A stretch of DNA of 49,337 nucleotides from Anaerolineae bacterium (GTDB lineage Bacteria > Chloroflexota > Anaerolineae > Anaerolineales > Villigracilaceae), in NCBI GenBank assembly GCA_018645405.1, contig JABGOQ010000027.1, forward strand, positions 1 to 49,337, written 5' to 3'. A model generated the notes under the pieces. The model searched no databases, had not been told where the DNA came from, and saw nothing but the letters and a program-made list of their open reading frames with translations. Positions 26,301 to 33,977 of this stretch are shown in pieces (the stretch's first letter is position 1; the number at the start of each line of letters is the position of its first letter). The translations under genes were made by a program, and so were the position numbers.

Positions 26301-27159
26301 CATCAAAATGTGGTAAATGGTATTCTTTGAAATCGAGATCAACATTGCACCGCTCGGCGATTTCGAGCGTATTTGTCAGCGATTCAGGGACTTCTTTGAA
26401 GAGGTCGTACATCTCTTGCGGCGAGCGGAAATAATAGGATGGATCGTCCATCCGCATCCGTTTTTCATCTTTGAGTAACGCCCCGGTTTGGATAGCAAGC
26501 AGAATATCCTGGAGTTTGGCATCGTCTTTTTTGATATAGTGGACATCGTTCGTCGCCACAAACTTCGACGTGTATCTTGCTCCCATTTCGACGAGTTTTC
26601 GGTTTATCTCGGTCAGTTCAACGATATTATGCTGTTGCAATTCCACATAGAAATTTTCTTCACCGAAAACATCGTAATACCAATCCATGCGACGAACAGC
26701 TTCCTCGGGATCTTCTCTAAGTAATGCGCGTGGAATTTCAGCCGACATACATCCCGAAGTGGCGATAAGCCCCTCGGCATGCGCAGCGAGAAATTCACGA
26801 TCAATGCGTGGACGGTAATAAAATCCCTCTGTCTGTGCGGCGGAGGTGATCTTGAGCAAATTTCTGTACCCGACATCATTTTTGGCAAGAAGCAAAAGGT
26901 GGGATGATTTTTTATCGAGCTTTGAGTCGCGGTCGGTCATTCCGCGGGCTGCCATATAGGCTTCTACGCCAATAATCGGTTTAATATCGACTGCTTTGGC
27001 GGCATCGTAAAATTCTTTTACCCCAAACATCGTCCCATGATCGGTGATCGCAACCGCAGGCATATCCATCGCTTTGGCGGTTGCGACGAGTTTCTCAATA
27101 TTGCTCAAGCCATCGAGAAGAGAGTATTCAGTATGGACGTGAAGGTGGGCAAAGGACAT
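23302..27159 (-). CDS. dnaE: DNA polymerase III alpha subunit
   Basis: The replicative DNA polymerase, 1,285 residues. The PHP domain opens it (HLHVHTEYSLLDG, near residue 5), and the catalytic aspartates lie in PDIDLDFRDDRR at about 394. The helix-hairpin-helix region and the OB fold (ARVAGIIAGVRPYQTKTGKP) follow. After the OB fold there is an unusual Pro/Glu-rich linker of roughly 110 residues (about 1080-1190: TAPPPPVKEK, ETPPPPVDDG, MPEPPPESPQ) and a separate small C-terminal domain with IPNLDLFAESE and SFPGGDKFSLQIFEG. No ribosome-binding site is evident before the ATG. Confidence 0.97.
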   Translation of the reverse strand: MSFAHLHVHTEYSLLDGLSNIEKLVATAKAMDMPAVAITDHGTMFGVKEFYDAAKAVDIKPIIGVEAYMAARGMTDRDSKLDKKSSHLLLLAKNDVGYRNLLKITSAAQTEGFYYRPRIDREFLAAHAEGLIATSGCMSAEIPRALLREDPEEAVRRMDWYYDVFGEENFYVELQQHNIVELTEINRKLVEMGARYTSKFVATNDVHYIKKDDAKLQDILLAIQTGALLKDEKRMRMDDPSYYFRSPQEMYDLFKEVPESLTNTLEIAERCNVDLDFKEYHLPHFDVPDGHTEESYLRHLCEKGLEMRYGKHSDDKVIRDRLNYELDVIHTMGFDAYFIIVWDLVREAQERDILYTTRGSAAGSIVAYALEITLIDPIEHDLIFERFLNPGRISMPDIDLDFRDDRRQEIMAYCAEKYGDDKVAQIITFGTMGAKAAIRDVARVMDIPLHEVNQIAKLIPAVSGKKVTIEGTLKDVPDFKKAYNSAPHIRELIDTAIGMEGVVRNAGTHAAGVVIADKPLIEYLPIHRPTSNSEDTPIKTVTQFEMGILDAMGMLKVDFLGLSTLTVIARAATQIEKRYGKKYHLENIPLDDAKAFEIIGEGNTAGIFQLEGGGMTGWMVKMQPTMLDHVIAMVALYRPGPMRFIPSYIERMNGREEVTYRHPSMEPIFKSTYGIPIYQEQIMRSAVELGGYSGPESDNLRKAISKKKEKEIARHRQKFIDGSVENGIERNVATNIFDDWEEFARYGFNKSHAAAYGTISVQTAYLKANYPTEYMTALMSVFYGVTAKVSHYAANAREMGIEILPPSVNKSEWDFAAEYLDDGKTAIRFGFGAIKNVGRGPVEALIEAREGKDFTDINEFIRAVDLRAIGKRALEAMVKVGALDIFGDRSSLIASLDRLIAVSTAHFKAKDSGQISMFGSATGISDEIILSPGAEIEQRIQLGWERELIGIYVSDHPLSGYQETFSKIRTHTASTLPEAAHESRARVAGIIAGVRPYQTKTGKPMGFVTLDDMHGIIELVIFPRTWQQYRELCEEGKIVIIEGKVDANNTPPKILVDSIKTDFNIVSSVDEKPQTHMSEPAPVKKTSSPVVKSTAPPPPVKEKVAEPAATYTVKETPPPPVDDGFDTTGMPPQPEAFPEDWEETVYEADYAEPVDVAMPEPPPESPQGEQAQTEREADSVEREVRKSIPNLDLFAESESQHPPRLITVAVRPNGSPERDKRRLKNIHGVLISFPGGDKFSLQIFEGHKGHLIDFPNYNTRICDEMLARLKTVMGSEEWRIEEIGG

Positions 27160-27520
27160 GGGCTTAGTTGGGTGGTCGGGTAATCTAATAGTTGGATTAT
27201 CAGGTAGTCGAATTGTCTCTGGTCTGGTGATTTAAATAGGCTAAAAGACCATAAGACCGACAGACAAGAAGGCTAAAGCAATTATAGCATGGGGATGTTT
27301 TTAGAACCTATGTTTTGCTTAAAAGGTGTGATTTATTAAGGTTGAAATTTCCAAATGTGAGTACCCAAGGTTGTCAGGGTGAAAATAGTGTGTCTGTATT
27401 TTTTAACACGAATGCTCGCGAATAGACGAATGGCGCGAATAAAAGCAAAAAAACATTTGTATGAATTCGTGTTAAAAAGCGGTCTGACAACATTTGTACG
27501 CATACTATTTTGAATAGATA
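27160..27520. other. Gene-free stretch between dnaE and the macroglobulin-like gene
   Basis: This gap, which runs on to the ATG at 27592, holds no supported gene. It contains short degenerate repeats with the words GGTCGGGTAATC and GGTAGTCG (27172-27215), several runs of the word AGACC, and one long inverted repeat at 27400-27478. The promoter of the downstream gene lies at its right end. Confidence 0.6.
27400..27478. repeat. Long inverted repeat with TTTTTAACACGAAT ends
   Basis: The left end TTTTTAACACGAAT (27400-27413) is the exact complement of ATTCGTGTTAAAAA (27465-27478), with about 50 AT-rich bases between. It resembles the other terminal-palindrome repeats of the window in size and layout. 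Confidence 0.75.
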
Positions 27521-27551
27521 TTGCTTGTATCTTCATTCTACAGAGTATAAT
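27521..27551 (+). promoter_or_regulatory. Possible promoter of the macroglobulin-like gene
   Basis: A perfect TATAAT at 27546-27551 lies 40 bases before the ATG. The best -35 candidate, TTGCTT at 27521-27526, is 19 bases away, which is wider than ideal. Confidence 0.4.
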
Positions 27552-27591
27552 GAAGGCGACTCTGTACTTAATCATTTCAGGTGAGGCTCTC

Positions 27592-30500
27592 ATGCGCAGA
27601 TTTCCCCGCAATTTCCACAAATCTCTTTTTCTTCTGATAATTTTGTCATTGATTGTTTCGGCTTGTTCGTTGCCAAGCATACTCTCTTCACCACAGGAAG
27701 AGCAAATCGCTGCGGCGACACCGACTGCGATTGTGGAACAGAGTTTGCCACCCGATGTGGTGGAGACGATGCCGTTAAAAGGGAGTCGAATTGGGTTGCA
27801 GGAGCCGATCGCTTTTTATTTTAATCAGCCAATGGATCGGGTTTCGGTGGAGAGCGCCTGGGTTGCCGATCCTGCTGTTGCGGGGAATTTTGTCTGGGCA
27901 GACGATGCAACACTCACCTTCACGCCGAACCAACCTTTGGAGGCGGGAGCAAGCCTAAATTTGGGGATGAGCACGGCAGCACTTTCGTCGAAAGGAATTG
28001 CGCTCTCGGAATCCCTTAATTATTCTTTTAACGCGGCAGATTTTCTGCATCCTGTTCAGTTTTTGCCAAAAGATGGCAGTGTGGATTTGAGCGTAGATTC
28101 TGCCGTTGTCGTCACTTTTGACCAGCCTGTTGTCCCGCTTGGTGCGGATTCGTCAACTTTGCCCGCTGCCTTCACTTTGGAGCCTGCTGCACAAGGGCAT
28201 GGCGAATGGTTGAATACGAGCACGTATATTTTTTACCCTGAGCCTGCTTTTGCGGGCGGACAAGTTTATCGCGCAATTTTGAATGTAGATTTGCGCAGTG
28301 TGGCGGGGACGGCCTTGGAAGATGTGACGAGTTGGTCCTTCACGACCGCGCTGCCGCGTTTGCTGGATATCAGCCCCTCGACGGAAATCCCGCTGCCCCT
28401 TGATTTGGAATGGACATTTACCTTTAACCAGCCGATGGATGCCGCCAGCGTTGAAGCTAATTTTTCTTTGCTTGGGAATGAAGGCGCAGTAGCAGGCAGT
28501 TTTGACTGGGCAGAAGATGCACGCTCTGTTACCTTTATTGCTGATGAACTTTTGACGCGTGATAGTAGTTATCGTTTTCTTTTGAGCGGTGTAACTCAGG
28601 CACAGGGCGGGACGCCGCTGGGGACAGATTGGGATGTGGAAGTTTATTCCTCACCAAATTTTGAGCTAATCTCGACTGATCCTGTGCAAGGGGGCGTGAC
28701 AAATGAATATGGCTCTGGGCATATATATTTCTCTACTGATGTTGAAGAAGATGATATTGAAGATTATTTGAAGATCAGCCCCGAAATTTCAAGTTTTAAT
28801 GCAAATGTTCATGAAAATGCAATTCACTTTAGTGGGAATTTCGCGCATGAAACAAGCTATACGCTGACGCTTTCTTCAGCATTAAAAGATCGCTGGGGGC
28901 AGGAGTTAGGCTCAGGGTTTAGCTATAGCTTTTCCAAGCCTGCACCAGCACCAAAAATTACTTTGCCTTATATCGGCTCGCCTTTTTACTTCTCTTCGGC
29001 AGCGAATCCGCTTTTTTATATTCAATCGACGAATATCTCCCAAGCTGATTTATCTCTGGGAGAAGTTCCGCTGGTTGACTTTTTTAAACTTTTTGGCCCC
29101 AATAGCTATGACCTGCGCAAAGATTATCTGCCTGAGAGTGCAGTTTCTTGGCGACAGAATCTGGATATTGAGAAAAATAAAAGTGAGACCTTTGCGCTTG
29201 GTCTTGCTGCAAGCGCAGGCTCGCTCAAGACGGGCATTCATTCTCTGATCATTTCAGAGGAGGACACACCGAATTATATTATTGCCAGCGATGTTAATCT
29301 CGTCTTTAAATTCAGTGCAACCGATGCCCTTGTTTGGGCGACGGATTTGGAGACAAATGCTCCGATAGCAGGGGAAGCTCTTTCCATCTATGACGAAACA
29401 GGCACGCTAATTGCCAGCGGCACCACCGATGCTACAGGCATGTGGCATGGCACAATCCCTGCACAAAAGGATTCTTACCAAAACTACTACGCCATGCTCG
29501 GGCAAATTGGCGAAGAGAATTTTGGCTTTGGCTCCTCTGTTTGGGGTGAGGATATTTCCCCATGGCGATTTGCTCTCTCAGCCGATTACCGCCCGCCACA
29601 TACCGAAGTTTATCTTTATACAGACCGCCCCATTTATCGACCGGGGCAGACTGTTTATTTCCGGGCAATTGTCCGCGAGGCTTATGATGGTCGTTATGAT
29701 GCCCCTACGCTCACATCCCTCCCGTTAACTGTCTCAAATGGCTGGGGAGATAATATTCACACCCTCAACCCTGCTCTTTCAGAATACGGCGCGGCGCATG
29801 CTTCTTTCACCATCCCCGCTGATTCCAAGCCGGGCTATTTTTCTTTCTTTAATCAAGACCTTGAGTTTTCCACCAGTTTTCAAGTAGCGGACTATCGCAA
29901 GCCTGAAATAAACCTTGAATTAGAGATGACCCCCACAGCAATTAAAAAGGGAGAAAGCCTGAGCGCAGAAATTTCCGCTCGCTATTATTTCGATGCCCCA
30001 GCAAGTGACTTAAATATCAGTTGGGCACTTTATGATGACAACGGTTATTTCCGCTTGCCGGGCTATCGTGTTGGTGAACTAAATCTTGGCTGGTTGCGTG
30101 GTGAGTATGATAATTATGGGTATTTTGGCGGACGTCTCGCTGAAGGCGAAGGTATAACCAACGCCGAAGGTTTTCTCAAACTTAATTTGGATACGCTGGA
30201 TATTGCAGATGGAACGCGCGAACTCACCCTCGAGATCACTGCCCAGGATGAAAGCGGACAGCAGATCAGCGCACGCACGAGTACGCTCGCACATCCTGAA
30301 ACATCTTATATTGGATTACGCCCCGATCTCTGGGTTGGGCGTGAAGAGACAGAAATGGGCTTCGACGTTTTAACCGTTGATTGGCATACCGACCCGCTCG
30401 CTGCCCAAAACTTGCACGCCGATTTTCAACAAGTCACGTGGGAAAGACAGGATGCCGATAACGCTTACGACGCCCCAACCTATACACCTGTCTACACCCC

Positions 30501-33483
30501 TGTCAGTGATGTGGATTTGGTGACGGGCAACGACGGCGCGGCTCGCCTTTCTTTCACACCTCCCACGCCGGGGACTTATATCCTCGAAGTTAGCGGAGGA
30601 AATGCCTCCACGCAGGTCATGCTCTGGGTACGGGGCGCAGCGCAAGCGATTTGGCCCAACCTGCCAAATCAACATATCCGCCTGACAGCCGATAAAGATT
30701 CATATAATCCCGGCGACACGGCTGAGATATTCATCCCCAATCCCCTCGATGCGGCGACGCAAGCATTGGTCACCGTTGAGCGTGGCACGATTCATAAATC
30801 AGAGATCATCAACGTAGAGCCGGGCGGTGCGACTTATAGCCTGCCCCTTACAAATGAAGATGCGCCAACAGTCTACTTTTCTGCCATGCTTTTGGGCGGG
30901 CGGGATTTTCGTGTTGGCTACGCAGAAATCGAAGTTTCGGCTGCCGCACAAATTTTGAATGTGAATCTCACCTCCCAACCCTCGCGCTCAGAGCCGGGCG
31001 GGGAAGTCAATTTTGGCATCGTCGTGACCGATTCGCAGGGTGCGCCCGTGCAGGGAGAGTTCTCTCTGGCGGTCGTTGATCTGGCAGCCCTCGCTCTGGC
31101 AGACCCCAACTCGGAGCCGATCGAAACCGCTTTTTACGATAAAGCTCGCCTCGGCGTACGGACATCTATCTCAATGTCTGGCGATAGCGTCTACGGCATT
31201 TTCCTTGATTTTGGGGGCGGCAGAGGCGGCGGGGGCGGCGAGGATGTTTCTGTTGTACGCGATAATTTCCCTGATACGGCCTATTGGAACGCAGAAATTA
31301 TTACCGATATAAATGGGCAGGCGCAGGTGAGCGTGGTCTTGCCCGATAACCTGACCACCTGGCATGTTGATCTGCGCGGTCTTACAAAAGATACCCGTGT
31401 TGGCAGCGCAGAGATGCAAGTGGTCAGCACAAAAGATGTGCTCATTCGCCCTGTCACACCGCGCTTTTTGGTCGTTGGTGACCATGTTGAGATGGCAGCC
31501 ATCGTTCATAATAATACCGCTGGAGAATTGAGCGGGCGTGTCACCCTTCAGGCAATTGGCTTTTTGCTGGATGATGCGAATATGATCGAGCAGCAGGTTA
31601 CTGTGCCCGCAGGTGGGCGTGTTAAAGTCTCGTGGTGGGGCGTGGCGCAAGATGCCGAAGTAGCCGAATTGCTCTTCAACTCTGTGCTTGGCAATTATCA
31701 GGATATTACGCGCCCAAGTTGGGGCTCCTTGCCGATTTTGCGTTATACCTCGCCCCAATCTTTTGTTAGTGCGGGTACACTCGAAACAGAGAGCACGTTA
31801 ACGGAATCCATTTCTTTGCCACGCAGTTTTATCCCTAGCGGAGGCAAGTTGGATGTCACGCTCGACCCATCGCTGGTGGCAGCGATCCTTGACGGGCTGG
31901 AGGCGATCCCCGCACCAGCGTCCACATCCAGCAATGAGGCAATCCTGTCTTATCTTTTGCCAAATCTCGCCGCATATAAAGCCTTGCAATCGGCAAATCT
32001 TAACGATGCTGATTTGGAAGCGCGTCTTAATGCTGCCCTGAGAGATGGCGTGCGGCGGCTACTGAACAGTCAAAACGAAGATCATGGCTGGGGCTGGTAC
32101 GCAACGCCGACCACAAATTGGACGGAGGGAATTGGTGCTTTGGCTTCACCGACGATAGGCGGGGGCGGTGACCTGAAAGGCGACCCTTATCTGACGGCAT
32201 ATATTTTATTTGGGCTTTGGCAGGTGCATGATGCGGGCGTGCCGGATGCGAATATCAACGAGACGGTTTTCATCAATGCCCGTGAATATTTGCATACCGC
32301 TTCGCTGCCTTATATCGCGGGGGTGAATTTGGCGACCTGGGAAAAAGACCGTTTGGCATTTATTCAATATGTGATGCAGATGACGGGCGGTGCGGATGCA
32401 GTTGCGGTGGATCAATTGGATTTGTGGCGCGAGGAACTCAGCCCCTGGGCGCAAGCCTTGCTCGCCCTGACCCTGGAATCTCGGACAGCGGGAGACGCGC
32501 GTGCCTCGAGCTTGCTTGCCAATCTGGAGAGTTCTGCCCGCCGAAGCGCGAGTGGCGCACACTGGGAAAGTGATGCCACTTCGTGGAGAAATCCTGGCAC
32601 CCCCAACTACACCACCGCGACGATCATCTACGCCCTCGCTCAATTTGATGCGACCAATCCGCTCGTGAATGATGCCGTGCGCTACTTGAGCGCGCATCGG
32701 AATATTCACGGCTACTGGCATTCGACTTATGAAAGTGCCTGGTCACTTTTGGCCTTGACCGAAGTAGCGAAAAACGCGAATGAATTTAACGCCAGCTTTA
32801 CTTATTTTGCTGACCTGAACGGCGATATGCTTGCCAGCGGGCAAGCGAACGCCCTCACCCCCGTCACGACCACCACACTTTTGGACGGGCTGCAATTGGC
32901 CTTACCGAATGCGCTCAATATCACTCGTGGGGAAGGCGTTGGCAGGCTCTATTATCGAGCCGCTCTCTTCGCCGACCGCGCCGCCGAGACCGCGCCCGCG
33001 CTCAACCAGGGCATGGAAGTTTCCCGCATTTATTACGACGCAGATTGCGAAAAAGATTGCCCTCCGCTCGATGGCGCAAAACTGACCCCCGGAGCAAGAG
33101 TAAAGGTGCAGATCACCTTGAGCATCGCGGATGATAGCTATTACCTGATGCTTGAAGACCATATCCCCGCCGGAGCGGAGATTCTCAACCAGCAACTAAA
33201 AACATCTCAACTCGGTGTGGACGCAGATAGCGTACAGCTATATGACCCTGATAATCCCTTCGCGGATGGTTGGGGCTGGTGGTACTTCTCCGCCCCGCAA
33301 ATCGGTGACGAAAATATCCGATGGGCAGCAGATTATCTCCCCGCCGGGACTTATGTGCTCAGCTATACCATCATCCCTTTGCAGGCGGGAGAATATCGTG
33401 TTTTGCCCGCTCATGCCTGGCAGAGCTACTTCCCCGAAGTGCAGGGTGCAAGCGCGGGTGAGCTTTTTGTGGTGAGGGAGTGA
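27592..33483 (+). CDS. Alpha-2-macroglobulin-like giant lipoprotein without thioester
   Basis: The ATG at 27592 (MRRFPRNFHK), preceded by AGGTGAG, gives about 1,963 residues. A signal with lipobox VSAC tethers it outside the membrane. Three Big_5/SbsA-like Ig domains come first (the motif FNQPMD repeats), then macroglobulin domains (YLYTDRPIYRPGQTVYFRAIVRE is diagnostic), a bait-like segment with GGGRGGGGGE near 31215-31245, the A2M core and the helical complement-like domain. The CxEQ thioester motif expected before the helical domain is replaced by SSNEAIL at about residue 1443, so it cannot trap proteases covalently. It lacks the penicillin-binding protein partner gene often found next to such proteins. 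The role is probably envelope protection or structural. Confidence 0.9.
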   Translation: MRRFPRNFHKSLFLLIILSLIVSACSLPSILSSPQEEQIAAATPTAIVEQSLPPDVVETMPLKGSRIGLQEPIAFYFNQPMDRVSVESAWVADPAVAGNFVWADDATLTFTPNQPLEAGASLNLGMSTAALSSKGIALSESLNYSFNAADFLHPVQFLPKDGSVDLSVDSAVVVTFDQPVVPLGADSSTLPAAFTLEPAAQGHGEWLNTSTYIFYPEPAFAGGQVYRAILNVDLRSVAGTALEDVTSWSFTTALPRLLDISPSTEIPLPLDLEWTFTFNQPMDAASVEANFSLLGNEGAVAGSFDWAEDARSVTFIADELLTRDSSYRFLLSGVTQAQGGTPLGTDWDVEVYSSPNFELISTDPVQGGVTNEYGSGHIYFSTDVEEDDIEDYLKISPEISSFNANVHENAIHFSGNFAHETSYTLTLSSALKDRWGQELGSGFSYSFSKPAPAPKITLPYIGSPFYFSSAANPLFYIQSTNISQADLSLGEVPLVDFFKLFGPNSYDLRKDYLPESAVSWRQNLDIEKNKSETFALGLAASAGSLKTGIHSLIISEEDTPNYIIASDVNLVFKFSATDALVWATDLETNAPIAGEALSIYDETGTLIASGTTDATGMWHGTIPAQKDSYQNYYAMLGQIGEENFGFGSSVWGEDISPWRFALSADYRPPHTEVYLYTDRPIYRPGQTVYFRAIVREAYDGRYDAPTLTSLPLTVSNGWGDNIHTLNPALSEYGAAHASFTIPADSKPGYFSFFNQDLEFSTSFQVADYRKPEINLELEMTPTAIKKGESLSAEISARYYFDAPASDLNISWALYDDNGYFRLPGYRVGELNLGWLRGEYDNYGYFGGRLAEGEGITNAEGFLKLNLDTLDIADGTRELTLEITAQDESGQQISARTSTLAHPETSYIGLRPDLWVGREETEMGFDVLTVDWHTDPLAAQNLHADFQQVTWERQDADNAYDAPTYTPVYTPVSDVDLVTGNDGAARLSFTPPTPGTYILEVSGGNASTQVMLWVRGAAQAIWPNLPNQHIRLTADKDSYNPGDTAEIFIPNPLDAATQALVTVERGTIHKSEIINVEPGGATYSLPLTNEDAPTVYFSAMLLGGRDFRVGYAEIEVSAAAQILNVNLTSQPSRSEPGGEVNFGIVVTDSQGAPVQGEFSLAVVDLAALALADPNSEPIETAFYDKARLGVRTSISMSGDSVYGIFLDFGGGRGGGGGEDVSVVRDNFPDTAYWNAEIITDINGQAQVSVVLPDNLTTWHVDLRGLTKDTRVGSAEMQVVSTKDVLIRPVTPRFLVVGDHVEMAAIVHNNTAGELSGRVTLQAIGFLLDDANMIEQQVTVPAGGRVKVSWWGVAQDAEVAELLFNSVLGNYQDITRPSWGSLPILRYTSPQSFVSAGTLETESTLTESISLPRSFIPSGGKLDVTLDPSLVAAILDGLEAIPAPASTSSNEAILSYLLPNLAAYKALQSANLNDADLEARLNAALRDGVRRLLNSQNEDHGWGWYATPTTNWTEGIGALASPTIGGGGDLKGDPYLTAYILFGLWQVHDAGVPDANINETVFINAREYLHTASLPYIAGVNLATWEKDRLAFIQYVMQMTGGADAVAVDQLDLWREELSPWAQALLALTLESRTAGDARASSLLANLESSARRSASGAHWESDATSWRNPGTPNYTTATIIYALAQFDATNPLVNDAVRYLSAHRNIHGYWHSTYESAWSLLALTEVAKNANEFNASFTYFADLNGDMLASGQANALTPVTTTTLLDGLQLALPNALNITRGEGVGRLYYRAALFADRAAETAPALNQGMEVSRIYYDADCEKDCPPLDGAKLTPGARVKVQITLSIADDSYYLMLEDHIPAGAEILNQQLKTSQLGVDADSVQLYDPDNPFADGWGWWYFSAPQIGDENIRWAADYLPAGTYVLSYTIIPLQAGEYRVLPAHAWQSYFPEVQGASAGELFVVRE

Positions 33484-33535
33484 GCATTATTATTTGATAT
33501 TACGCAGTTGAACACTTTGGCAGACTTTGGGGCTG

Positions 33536-33612
33536 CCCTCACCCTCCGCCCTCTCCCAAGGGGAGAGGGGACTTAATCCCTTCTCCCCTTGGGAGAAGGT
33601 TAGGATGAGGGA
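33536..33612. repeat. CCCTCACCC / GGGAGAAGG palindromic repeat
   Basis: CTCTCCCAAGGGGAGAGGGG is followed by TTCTCCCCTTGGGAGAAGG and the whole is framed by CCCTCACCCT and AGGATGAGGG. It forms nested hairpins and is very GC-rich against its surroundings. It lies in the 494-base gene-free gap 33484-33977. Confidence 0.7.
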
Positions 33613-33780
33613 AAATGACAGCCTGTTTTGCCCATTGCATACCATCAGATCGGAAATTCGTAAGGGCGACCCTTTGTCCTGTACAAAAAAACCGTTTTTT
33701 CTATCAATATTTTGGCAATAACAAAGATTTTCCTTTATCCAAAACGGGTCGCCCCAACAAAATCAAAAAGTTGAATTACT

Positions 33781-33815
33781 AAAAGAACTCCGAGAATTTC
33801 TCTCGGAGTTCTTTT
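33781..33815. terminator. Bidirectional terminator between convergent genes
   Basis: AAAAGAACTCCGAGA (33781-33795) pairs perfectly with TCTCGGAGTTCTTTT (33801-33815) around a 5-base loop, with a T-run after the stem on both strands. It separates the macroglobulin-like gene from the convergent SEFIR-STAND gene. Confidence 0.9.
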
Positions 33816-33876
33816 TCTATATCCATGCAGTTCTGTGTCATCGTATTCTTTACCCTCTGCTCATTCGCTCCGCTAG

Positions 33877-33974
33877 GGCATCCCCCCATCCTAGCCTTCC
33901 CCCAAGGTGGGGGAAGGGACAAGTCTCGCAAGCGAGACACATTCTCCCCCGCTTGTCGGGGGAGTTAGAGGGGG
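33877..33974. repeat. Compound GC-rich palindromic repeat
   Basis: There are three hairpins in a row: CCTTCCCCCAAG with its complement (33895-33918), GTCTCGC/GCGAGAC (33923-33938) and CTCCCCC/GGGGGAG (33944-33964), with related C- and G-runs outside. It ends at the stop of the SEFIR-STAND gene. Confidence 0.65.
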
Positions 33975-33977
33975 CCA

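Noticed and set aside
31171..32721. Open frames of 170-195 codons opposite the macroglobulin-like gene
   Set aside because: Composition is that of antisense shadows, with no family match and no start signals.
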